60,694 bases of DNA. Source: an uncultured Lachnospiraceae bacterium (GTDB taxonomy: Bacteria > Bacillota > Clostridia > Lachnospirales > Lachnospiraceae). The DNA lies in contig CAJTYM010000025.1 of assembly GCA_910583835.1 (NCBI GenBank), positions 1-60,694 on the forward strand, given 5' to 3'. The position numbers and the translations under genes are program-made. This document shows, in pieces, positions 53,970 through 60,694 of the stretch. Numbering within the stretch: the first letter of the stretch is position 1; each line of letters begins with the position of its first letter. A model generated the notes under the pieces. It was given only the letters and a program-made list of their open reading frames with translations, did not search any database and was not told the origin of the DNA.

Positions 53970-54635
53970 ATGAATAAACCAGAACAATATACAGAGGTAA
54001 CAGAAAATTTGGAAGATATTTTGAAAAAGGATGGATTATCGTTAGAAAAATTAAAAGAATTATCGTACCATTCCAATTTAGGCATTCGTCTGAAAAAGAA
54101 TCTGCATTACTTTGATAAAGATTCATTATTCAGAGAATTGGATGAAGTGAATGCGTGGTATGATTCCTGTGACGGTTTGCATGACATTGTCACTGACTAC
54201 CGGATAAAAAGCATACAATCTGCCCGGTTAAAATATGAGCGTTATTATCCAGACCACCAGACGGGAAAAGTATTCAATGATATGTTGGGATTTCGTGCGC
54301 TTTGCGATAATTACGAGGATGTACTGCAATTATCAGCGTGTGAAAATATCCGTGTTGCCGATATGTCAATGGGGAAAGCAAATGATGATGGCTATCGGGG
54401 CATACATGTATATTATCAGTTGAGCAGTTATCATTATCCGATAGAAATTCAATATAACACCTACTATGACAGGCAACTAAACAACTGGCTCCATAAATAT
54501 GTATATAAACGTAATTACGGTAACAAAATTGGCTGTATCTTGCGAAAAGCATATGAAGATGGTAAAATCAGGACAGAAAAAGAGTTTGTGGAGGTGCAAA
54601 ACCATGTGTTATTTGATAGCAAAGAAATTCAATGA
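53970..54635 (+). CDS. Stand-alone RelA/SpoT-fold nucleotide (pyrophospho)transferase
   Basis: 221 residues, one domain without the HD hydrolase. A helical N-terminus (about 1-85) is followed by the synthetase core. The core has ARLKYERYYPDHQTGKVFND then MLGFRALCDNYEDV (conserved Asp and Arg), MGKANDDGYRGIHVYY (the GYxxxH loop), and EIQYNTYYDRQLNNWLHKYV with the conserved Glu. Small proteins of this kind either make (p)ppGpp-type alarmones or, as toxSAS toxins, pyrophosphorylate tRNA or make toxic nucleotides. It overlaps the next small gene by 32 bp, an arrangement usual for toxin-antitoxin pairs. GGAAAAGG precedes the ATG. Confidence 0.75.
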   Translation: MNKPEQYTEVTENLEDILKKDGLSLEKLKELSYHSNLGIRLKKNLHYFDKDSLFRELDEVNAWYDSCDGLHDIVTDYRIKSIQSARLKYERYYPDHQTGKVFNDMLGFRALCDNYEDVLQLSACENIRVADMSMGKANDDGYRGIHVYYQLSSYHYPIEIQYNTYYDRQLNNWLHKYVYKRNYGNKIGCILRKAYEDGKIRTEKEFVEVQNHVLFDSKEIQ

Positions 54636-54849
54636 TGTGGGCTGTATCGCATTACAGACGGTACACGGTCGCCATCTGGCAGATTTTAAAAGAACGCTGA
54701 TTGCAGAAATAGGCACAGAGGAAGTCCAGTTAGTCACAATCAGCCGACCTTCCGCATACGGGGAATATGAACCATATCGTTTTGTAGATACAGAACAGGA
54801 ATTTGAACAGGAAGTGAAAAAATTATCACTTGCAGAGATAAATCATTGA
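54604..54849 (+). CDS. Small MCYLIAKKF-type protein (DUF6718-like), candidate partner
   Basis: 81 residues starting MCYLIAKKFNDVGCIALQTV, middle part EEVQLVTISRPSAYGEYEPY, and an acidic end EQEFEQEVKKLSLAEINH. GGAGG lies 8 nt before the ATG at 54604, inside the synthetase gene; the overlap is 32 bp. The family name is from memory and needs checking. Because it is encoded in overlap with a stand-alone RelA/SpoT domain and was duplicated together with it (53470-53616), it may be its antitoxin or regulator. No enzymatic motif is seen. Confidence 0.7.
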   Translation: MCYLIAKKFNDVGCIALQTVHGRHLADFKRTLIAEIGTEEVQLVTISRPSAYGEYEPYRFVDTEQEFEQEVKKLSLAEINH

Positions 54850-54938
54850 ACGAACGCGAAAAAGCCTGTCAATCCCTTTACCGTAGGCACTCGTAAGAGT
54901 GGGGATTTACAGGCGGAAAACAGAGAACATAATAGCGA

Positions 54939-54974
54939 AAGGGATATTTCAAAGCATTACTTGAAATATCCCTT
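54939..54974. terminator. Bidirectional terminator between convergent units
   Basis: AAGGGATATTTCAA (54939-54952) pairs perfectly with TTGAAATATCCCTT (54961-54974), 14 bp with an 8-nt loop, between the convergent small gene (54849) and XRE gene (54977). A second imperfect hairpin (GCCTGT...ACAGGC, 54866-54914) lies just upstream. Confidence 0.7.
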
Positions 54975-54976
54975 GA

Positions 54977-55201
54977 TTATCTTTTATCTGCTGGTGTGGT
55001 GTCATTCGTTAAACCGGCGATATAATCTAATGACACATGGTAAAATTTGGCAAGCGTAATCGCCAGTTCAAAGGGCAGTTCCCTTTTGCCAGTCTCATAG
55101 TTATGGTATGTCGTTCTCTGCATATGAAGTAAATCAGCAAGTTTTCTTATGGACAAGTCCTTATCTTCTCTTAAATCTCTTAATCTTGGATAATATCCCA
55201 T
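54977..55201 (-). CDS. XRE-family HTH repressor
   Basis: 74 residues from ATG 55201 (alternatives ATG 55207, GTG 55210). A Cro/CI-type helix-turn-helix is LSIRKLADLLHMQRTTYHNY then ETGKRELPFELAITLAKFYH, followed by VSLDYIAGLTN. It faces a strong plus-strand promoter overlapped by TGTACA palindromes (55214-55271) and probably represses the exported and lipoprotein genes that follow. Ribosome site is weak (GGGTGATG). Confidence 0.85.
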   Translation of the reverse strand: MGYYPRLRDLREDKDLSIRKLADLLHMQRTTYHNYETGKRELPFELAITLAKFYHVSLDYIAGLTNDTTPADKR

Positions 55202-55213
55202 ATTCATCACCCA

Positions 55214-55271
55214 TTGACAGTGTACAACAAATGATGTACAATTATTTTAAATGTCCAACATATGACGGACA
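55214..55271 (+). promoter_or_regulatory. Promoter with overlapping operator palindromes
   Basis: -35 TTGACA (55214-55219), 17-bp spacer, -10 TACAAT (55237-55242). The palindrome TGTACA occurs at 55221-55226 and 55235-55240, inside the spacer and across the -10. A second inverted repeat TGTCC-N10-GGACA lies at 55252-55271. Position next to the XRE gene suggests repression of the plus-strand unit. Confidence 0.75.
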
Positions 55272-55391
55272 AATAAAGTGAAAAAGGAGGAAGAAATGAA
55301 AAGAAAAGGTACATAAGAAATATTGGCAGAAGTAAAAAACAGACAAACACAAGAGAGATTTATGATTTTCAGCTACGAAAGGAGAAAAAAT

Positions 55392-56075
55392 ATGAACGTA
55401 AGAAAAAAGATGTTTAACCGTTTTATTGCCGGATATATGGCTTTATTTGTTGCCATTACAGCATTTCCGGTAAATAGCTACGCAAAAGATCCTACATTAG
55501 AAACGCCATATAAAACACTAGTGGTTGGTAGTACCCAGATGACAATGCACGATTATACTGATGACGAGGATACCATGTTAGGTTGTTTTGTAGTGCCAGA
55601 AACAGGAAAATATTCAATAACGCTAGCGAATAATGGTTCTATGGATGCGAGATATTTACTATTGAATGAGAATTTATCAGAAATTGATTCAACTCGAAAA
55701 TTTATAGGAGAAGAACCTTTGACATCATATACATTTGATAATATGACATTAAAGAAAAATCAAAAAGTATATGTATATATAGACGGATTTGATGATGGAT
55801 TATTAGCGGTAAAGATTACAATTAAACAGACAAATGTTGCACATTCATCAAAGCAACCACAGCTAAATAAAAAGGCAGTGTCTTTGGCAAGGAATAAGAA
55901 AGTAACCTTAAAATTAAAGAACAACAAGAAAAAGGTCATATGGGTATCAAGTAATAAAAGGATAGCAACGGTAACGTCAAAAGGAGTTGTAAAAGCTAAG
56001 AAAAAAGGAACTGCATATATTTATGCAATCGCAAATCATAAATTGTACAAATGTAAAATTTCCGTGTACAGATAG
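55392..56075 (+). CDS. Exported protein with C-terminal Ig-like (BIG2) domain
   Basis: 227 residues from ATG 55392 (AAAGGAG 7 nt upstream). A signal peptide (RFIAGYMALFVAITAFPVNS, cleaved after YA) is followed by a beta-rich domain (GCFVVPETGKYSITLANNGS) like those that precede BIG2 repeats. One BIG2 copy has VSLARNKKVTLKLKNNKKKV and KRIATVTSKGVVKAKKKGTA. Lys-rich C-terminus may bind wall polymers. It is the first gene of the unit driven by the promoter at 55214. Function unknown; surface display or secretion is inferred. Confidence 0.75.
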   Translation: MNVRKKMFNRFIAGYMALFVAITAFPVNSYAKDPTLETPYKTLVVGSTQMTMHDYTDDEDTMLGCFVVPETGKYSITLANNGSMDARYLLLNENLSEIDSTRKFIGEEPLTSYTFDNMTLKKNQKVYVYIDGFDDGLLAVKITIKQTNVAHSSKQPQLNKKAVSLARNKKVTLKLKNNKKKVIWVSSNKRIATVTSKGVVKAKKKGTAYIYAIANHKLYKCKISVYR

Positions 56076-56245
56076 AATGTTTTATTTGAATTATAAAGGG
56101 GCTATCGTTTGTCCTGCTTGTCGGATAATTGATATCCCCTTTCATGCTTATGATACGGAACTGCGGTATTTTTAGATAGAAAAAAGCAGACAGGACAGAA
56201 AAAAAAACATAAGAGAAGGAAATCAGCAACGGAGGAAGAAACGTT

Positions 56246-57145
56246 ATGGAAGATAAAAAAATAAATTGGTATCTCGTTGACATTATAGCAAAATATCGCA
56301 CTGCTCCACTTCAAACAATCAGTTATTTAATAGCTTATAGTACAGAAATAATCGGTATTATATCAGCATTATTGTTTGTCGGATATTATATTAAAAATGA
56401 TGGAACACAAGATGGATTCCACAGATATATTCCATACATCAGTTATACAGAGGGATTACTTTATACTATATTGGAAATTCTTTTTTTTATATCGTTTTTA
56501 TTGCTATGTATTACTTATTTGAAATCAAATAAGGGAATGAAAAAAATTCTAATGATTATCGGAATGTCAATTTTTATTACAGGAGTATTGTTTATAGCAG
56601 GTTTGGAGATATTGTCAAGTTTGTCTATCTATATATCAATATATGCATTTGCAGGAATATATTTCTGGACAATGTTTTTTTCTGCTCTATTGCCTATAAT
56701 ACTGGTAATTATGGATTTTAATTTGAGGATGTATGGGAAGAAATGGTTATTTTCTTTTATTAGGACACTCTTTGTGATTCCTGCACTGCTTGCTATGGCT
56801 TTGGACGGAGGACATATAGATGGGAACACTATTATACCAACGTTACTATTTTTGATTCTTCCAATTACGGTATATGTATATTATGGATTAAAATTTATGT
56901 GTCCGTACTGTAAAAAGGGATATGCCTTGAAAAAAACAGGTTCTTCCATTGTGGGTGAAAGAGACATAAGTATCAGGAAACAGGAAAAAACGGTACAATA
57001 TAACAATTTCAATCAGGAAATATCCCATTCTGTAACAGATAGATATGTTCCGGGAACAGAAACAACTTACAGATTGGATTATGTATGCAGATATTGTGGC
57101 AGTATGTGCAGAAAAAGAAAAATCCAGAAAACAATGAATGAATAA
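56246..57145 (+). CDS. Multi-helix membrane protein with Cys-rich tail
   Basis: 299 residues. Six hydrophobic helices lie between about 20 and 215 (TISYLIAYSTEIIGIISALL; MIIGMSIFITGVLFIAGLEI; VIPALLAMALDGGHIDGNTI region). A C-terminal cytoplasmic part has two CxxC pairs (FMCPYCKKGYALKK and YVCRYCGSMC) that could bind zinc. GGAGG lies before the ATG. No family recognised. It stands between two exported proteins in the same direction, 170 bp after the first, and may be their membrane partner. Confidence 0.65.
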   Translation: MEDKKINWYLVDIIAKYRTAPLQTISYLIAYSTEIIGIISALLFVGYYIKNDGTQDGFHRYIPYISYTEGLLYTILEILFFISFLLLCITYLKSNKGMKKILMIIGMSIFITGVLFIAGLEILSSLSIYISIYAFAGIYFWTMFFSALLPIILVIMDFNLRMYGKKWLFSFIRTLFVIPALLAMALDGGHIDGNTIIPTLLFLILPITVYVYYGLKFMCPYCKKGYALKKTGSSIVGERDISIRKQEKTVQYNNFNQEISHSVTDRYVPGTETTYRLDYVCRYCGSMCRKRKIQKTMNE

Positions 57146-57169
57146 TTTTATGAAAAGGAGCACAGAAAA

Positions 57170-58186
57170 ATGAAATTAAACAAAAAATGGAAAACTATTA
57201 CAAGGGTTTGTATGGTAACGGTTATGATGTTTTCACTATATGCCTGTGGAAATGTAAGTGAAACAAATAACTATATAACAGAAACTTCATTGCCAAAGGA
57301 TTCGGATATTGTGGAAACAGAAATCGAAGAAAACAGCAATTCTTCCTCAGAACCTATGTCAGATGATAATCAGCAGGAAGATGGAAAAACAGGAATGGAA
57401 AAAAGTGATAATACAGAATCAGAAGAAAATAACGACACAGAACAGGAGAAAAGTAGCAACACAGAATCAGAGGGAAATGATAATAAAGAGCCAGAAGAAA
57501 ATAATAATTCAAATCAGGAAAATACTGAAAATGAGTATACTGATTTAAGCAGATTTTATGGATATAATCTTCCGCTTAGTGTTTTTTTCAATTATGAGGA
57601 GGAAGAGGACGGTTCCTGGAAATTTTCTATTGCAGACCGTGGGGATTACTATGTTGTTAATGCGACGTTGGAATGTGCAGAATGTGTGGCGCAGGATGTT
57701 TTCTGGGGAGCGGATATCGGACAGCATTTTGAGACTGGGAGTGGTAGGGGTTATACGGTAATAAGTGAAGAATCTTATAATAACGACCAGAGACAAAAAA
57801 GAATTCTTCTTGGGGATGATGGTGTAACATATGAAGTTTCCAATTTGCCTGCCTCAAGTGTAGATGTTTATACATGGCAACCATATTATATAATAACAAA
57901 AGAAGACGGAACATGTTGTAAGACATATTTCGAAGATGTTAAAATAAGGCTTAATGCAGATATGTTTTTTTCTGATGGAGAAACAACAGGTCAGACTACA
58001 TTTGAAGAATATTTAAAATCCGGGGCTTTAGATTCACTTTCAGAAGAAATGGGAAATGGTTATAATTTTGATATTCATTTTACAGAGGATGGAACAGTTG
58101 ATATTTTTAATGTTATGGATTATGGGCAGAATGGAGAGTGGCGTTATGGCTCAAATATGGAAATTTGGAGAGAAAAAATAGGATGA
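57170..58186 (+). CDS. Lipoprotein with Glu/Asn/Ser-rich spacer
   Basis: 338 residues. A signal peptide ends in a lipobox (MVTVMMFSLYACGN), lipidation at Cys26. Residues about 45-125 form a low-complexity spacer with imperfect repeats of the type EKSSNTESEGND and EPEENNNSNQEN. A folded domain of about 210 residues follows (DLSRFYGYNLPLSVFFNYEE; GNGYNFDIHFTEDGTVDIFN). AAAAGGAG precedes the ATG. It follows the membrane protein after 24 nt. The long spacer would hold the domain away from the membrane; ligand unknown. Confidence 0.75.
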   Translation: MKLNKKWKTITRVCMVTVMMFSLYACGNVSETNNYITETSLPKDSDIVETEIEENSNSSSEPMSDDNQQEDGKTGMEKSDNTESEENNDTEQEKSSNTESEGNDNKEPEENNNSNQENTENEYTDLSRFYGYNLPLSVFFNYEEEEDGSWKFSIADRGDYYVVNATLECAECVAQDVFWGADIGQHFETGSGRGYTVISEESYNNDQRQKRILLGDDGVTYEVSNLPASSVDVYTWQPYYIITKEDGTCCKTYFEDVKIRLNADMFFSDGETTGQTTFEEYLKSGALDSLSEEMGNGYNFDIHFTEDGTVDIFNVMDYGQNGEWRYGSNMEIWREKIG

Positions 58187-58253
58187 CAAATTATATTGGA
58201 GAGTGAAAAAATAAATAGTATGGGATTGGAAATTAATTGCTGTAAGATTTGGA

Positions 58254-58282
58254 AGAAAGGGTCTATTGCCCTTTCTTTTTTT
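58254..58282 (+). terminator. Terminator after the lipoprotein gene
   Basis: AGAAAGGG, a loop and CCCTTTCT are followed by TTTTTTT. The remaining 58283-58529 stretch is AT-rich with no gene; it should hold the promoter of the next gene. Confidence 0.85.
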
Positions 58283-58529
58283 GCGGATTTTCTACTATAA
58301 GATTTAGAAAGAGTAAAAGATTTTTTATGAATAAATTTTTCCTTTTTATTATTGAGTAAATTATATCCGGGTAAAAATCATAGGTAAAATCTTATTTTGT
58401 ATATGATTTTCTTTCCACGTTTTTTATAATAAAATTGTTAAGGAGGAAATAATAGCCTGAGATAATCCTAACAGGTAAAACATTACGAACATGGATTAAA
58501 AGATTATAAAAAATATAGGGAGAAAAAAG

Positions 58530-59021
58530 ATGAAATATCTAAAAGAAGATTATGACAAAAAAACTATGGAAGAACAGTTTAATGAAAGTTATGAAATAAT
58601 GTGTAAAACAAATGAGCCATTCCATATAAAGATGAATAAAATTTATGAATACAAAAATATGAATAAACAAAAATTTGTAAATCGTACAGGGTTACATGAG
58701 ACATTTTATTCTAAATTTATTAGTAAAAGATATATTCCAACTATGAAAACCTTTATGTCAATGTGTATGGGATTTAACCTTGATTTGCCAGCAGCAGAAT
58801 CGTTATTAGCATCATTATCGCTTGATTTTAAGAAAACAAATAAACTTGATTGTGCGTATATGTTCCTGTTGACACATTATCAAGGATTATGTATTGAAGA
58901 TTGTAATAAGATATTGCAGGACTTGGGGTTTAACAAAGCAAAAGAGTTGTTAGGCTCTTTTGGTATAGCGGAAAATCATTATCATAAAAGGAAAAATAAT
59001 AAAAGTTCAGTAACTTTATAA
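58530..59021 (+). CDS. XRE-like HTH regulator (element-encoded)
   Basis: 163 residues, basic. KMNKIYEYKNMNKQKFVNRT and GLHETFYSKFISKRYIPTMK look like a helix-turn-helix with a downstream MKTFMSMCMGFNLDLPAAES helix pair, as in XRE-type proteins. A second helical half (FLLTHYQGLCIEDCNKILQD) follows. Start ATG has AGGGAG 6 nt upstream. It lies ahead of the conjugation genes and has its own terminator, so it may regulate the element. Confidence 0.6.
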   Translation: MKYLKEDYDKKTMEEQFNESYEIMCKTNEPFHIKMNKIYEYKNMNKQKFVNRTGLHETFYSKFISKRYIPTMKTFMSMCMGFNLDLPAAESLLASLSLDFKKTNKLDCAYMFLLTHYQGLCIEDCNKILQDLGFNKAKELLGSFGIAENHYHKRKNNKSSVTL

Positions 59022-59027
59022 GTTGCG

Positions 59028-59073
59028 AAAAAGGCATGTTTCTTGTTAGAAAATAACGGAAACGTGCCTTTTT
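59028..59073 (+). terminator. Terminator of the HTH gene
   Basis: AAAAAGGCATGTTTC (59028-59042) pairs with GGAAACGTGCCTTTTT (59058-59073) with one mismatch, ending in TTTTT. Confidence 0.85.
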
Positions 59074-59195
59074 ATAAGATTTTAAGAGAACTTTATAAGT
59101 TTCAGAGGATTTGTTGAAATATGGTATATGTATATACAAGAGATGCGCACTCTTAAATAGAACCAAATAAAAAATGATTTAAGGAGGATAAAGAC

Positions 59196-59558
59196 ATGGA
59201 TAACATTTTAAAGAATTTAGTAATTGATGTGGAGAAAACAGTAGGAAACAGGCTCTTATTGCTTGGTATAAGACCATATGCAAGTTACAAAGAAGGGGTA
59301 AAAGGAGAACAGGAAGGACTGACTTTTAACTGTTTATCCGAGAGCATGAATTATGAAAAGGTAGATATTAAAATTGCCGGTATCCTGCAACCGCCTTTTG
59401 AATTTGATGGTACGCCTGTTCCTGTGGAGTTTGAAGAATTAAATGGTAAGGTGTGGCAGGATTGGAGTAACAAAGGGGCGGTAAAACTTTCCGTTACCGC
59501 AAAGGGCATTAAACCCATTGAGAACAAGCGTGTTAAAATTGGAGGTGATAAAGCATGA
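59196..59558 (+). CDS. Conjugative element protein, Tn916 Orf22/23-like (DUF961)
   Basis: 120 residues. The size, position and text (GIRPYASYKEGVKGEQEGLT; EFEELNGKVWQDWSNKGAVK) fit the small proteins that precede the FtsK-like gene in Tn916-type elements. AAGGAGG lies 9 nt before the ATG. Its stop overlaps the next ATG by 4 bp, so it belongs to the conjugation operon. Molecular role is unknown. Confidence 0.65.
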   Translation: MDNILKNLVIDVEKTVGNRLLLLGIRPYASYKEGVKGEQEGLTFNCLSESMNYEKVDIKIAGILQPPFEFDGTPVPVEFEELNGKVWQDWSNKGAVKLSVTAKGIKPIENKRVKIGGDKA

Positions 59559-60643
59559 GATGGAAACGGTTGAGACCGGGCAATATTCCGCTGACAAAAA
59601 CAGGAAGAATAGCAAGAAAAATAGAAAAATTCGTTAAGCGGAATAACCTTTATAAATTCCATTATATTATGGTGAATGGGAAAAAAGCAGAACGAATTGA
59701 TTACTACCCTGTCATAGATTACAGGGAAAATGAAGACGATAACAATTTTTCTATTAGGATTAGAATGGATGGCTCCAAATATACAGAGCAATTTCGGGAG
59801 TTAGAACAACCGCTTGCCAGTATGTTCCGTACAGTCTGTACAGAAAAAATAGAGGAAAGAGGGTATCTTACATACTGTTTTGAGTTAAAGCCACAGAAAC
59901 AGGTAAAAATTCAGTCTTGCGAAGATATACTGACTGTTGGTGTTGGCGAAAATGAGATTGCTTTTTCCTCTGACATTGTATGGAACTGGAAGAAATGCCC
60001 CCATCTCCTGCTTTCGGGCAATACCGGAAGTGGCAAGTCACAATTAACTGCATACATTATCTCCTGTCTTCTCAAACAGGGAGTTCGTGTTATTTATTGT
60101 GACCCAAAGAATGATGATGATATGAGGGTATATATGCAAAGTCATAGTTCGGTTGTCTATGTTACGAAAGAAAGAGAGATAGCAAAAATAATACGAGAGA
60201 TAGAAGAAGAAATTCGGTTGCGAGAGAAAGATTTAAAAGATATTGGCATTCAAGAGGCGGATTTCAACCCTGTTTTCCTGTTTTTTGATGAAATGATAGC
60301 TTTTGCCAAGATTGCAGAAAAGAAAACATATGAGGAAACAGTAAAAAGACTTGGCACGATTGTAGTAACCGGCAGAAGTAAGAGGGTATATGCAGGATTG
60401 ATACTGCAAAGACCAGATACCACATTTATTGAAGGTGCAATACGTGACAATCTTGGCTGTCGCATTGCAATGGGGCAGATGAACGATACAGCATATAAAA
60501 TGTGTTTTGGCAGTGACTTTTCAGATGTTAAGAATAGCCGGAGGGAACTCGGCTCTGGTCTGATTTATAGGCAGGGTGTGGACACAAAGCCGCGTGAATT
60601 TTTCGCCCCATTTATTGAGAAAGGAGCGTTGAACAGGGGATAG
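59555..60643 (+). CDS. FtsK/SpoIIIE-type coupling ATPase (Tn916 Orf21/TcpA-like)
   Basis: 362 residues. Walker A LLSGNTGSGKSQLTAYIISC lies near residue 150, VRVIYCDPKNDDDMRVYM follows, and Walker B PVFLFFDEMIAFAKI is near residue 245. The TxxS-R-like segment TIVVTGRSKRVYAGLILQRP and the end FGSDFSDVKNSRRELGSGLI complete the motor fold. It would pump or hand over element DNA during conjugation. Tn916 Orf21 is about 460 residues; this one is shorter but motifs are complete. The window ends 51 bp later, before a relaxase gene that would be expected next. Confidence 0.85.
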   Translation: MRWKRLRPGNIPLTKTGRIARKIEKFVKRNNLYKFHYIMVNGKKAERIDYYPVIDYRENEDDNNFSIRIRMDGSKYTEQFRELEQPLASMFRTVCTEKIEERGYLTYCFELKPQKQVKIQSCEDILTVGVGENEIAFSSDIVWNWKKCPHLLLSGNTGSGKSQLTAYIISCLLKQGVRVIYCDPKNDDDMRVYMQSHSSVVYVTKEREIAKIIREIEEEIRLREKDLKDIGIQEADFNPVFLFFDEMIAFAKIAEKKTYEETVKRLGTIVVTGRSKRVYAGLILQRPDTTFIEGAIRDNLGCRIAMGQMNDTAYKMCFGSDFSDVKNSRRELGSGLIYRQGVDTKPREFFAPFIEKGALNRG

Positions 60644-60694
60644 TGTGTGAAATGGGTGGCGGTATGTTTCGGAGAAACAAAGCGGAGCGACCGC

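Noticed and set aside
60644..60694. Start of another conjugation gene at the right edge
   Set aside because: Only about 50 bp remain and no start with a convincing site and family pattern can be supported.

Overview
The window looks like a chromosome segment of an anaerobic low-to-moderate G+C Firmicute, most likely a gut Clostridia/Lachnospiraceae member. The reasons are strong AGGAGG-type ribosome binding sites, a T-box leader ahead of an aspS-gatCAB operon, a BspA-type leucine-rich surface protein, Ig-like exported proteins, and Tn4451/Tn916-style mobile genes. No rRNA, tRNA or CRISPR array was found, and the genus cannot be fixed from what is visible.

Region 1 (1-13.6 kb, almost all minus strand) is a mobile-DNA patchwork. 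It holds a sigma-like regulator, a Vat/CatB-type acetyltransferase next to an Ntn-hydrolase-like gene, a TnpV/large serine recombinase module, and a RepA-like ATPase with a strongly foldable element at its 3' end. After these come two decayed topoisomerase III 3' ends, a TnpW-like remnant, the tip of an IS3-family element, a second large serine recombinase and the 5' stub of an IS110-type transposase.

Region 2 (13.7-53.3 kb) reads as chromosomal backbone, nearly all on the minus strand. It contains lspA, an S8 subtilase, a divergent ClpX-type unfoldase and a two-component system with a membrane-anchored partner. Next are a chemotaxis receptor, a small cluster of DUF4253/DUF1963 genes, and the T-box-controlled aspS-gatC-gatA-gatB operon. 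A secreted multi-domain GH39-like glycosidase, metY, an MFS carrier divergent from an AraC regulator, a ThiF/TtcA-like sulfur-chemistry pair and an ECF sigma/anti-sigma pair follow. The region ends with a bacitracin/lantibiotic-immunity-like ABC transporter with its own two-component system, and a 1,321-residue surface protein. The response regulator of that last system carries an in-frame TGA where a Trp codon is expected. Its promoter and the region ahead of the ABC operon share the same 11-bp-period direct repeat.

Region 3 (53.3-60.7 kb) is AT-rich, mainly plus strand, and is probably the left part of a Tn916-like integrative conjugative element whose conjugation genes begin at 59.2 kb. 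At its left edge lies the 5' stub of a low-molecular-weight phosphatase gene and a deleted fossil copy of a gene pair whose intact version follows. That pair is a stand-alone RelA/SpoT-fold synthetase overlapping a small MCYLIAKKF protein. An XRE repressor then faces a promoter overlapped by palindromic operators that drives an exported Ig-like protein; a membrane protein and a lipoprotein follow.

The most promising undescribed candidates are the RelA/SpoT-small-protein pair with its fossil copy, the three-helix foldable element beside the RepA-like gene, and the two-component/ABC module with a nonsense-mutated regulator.
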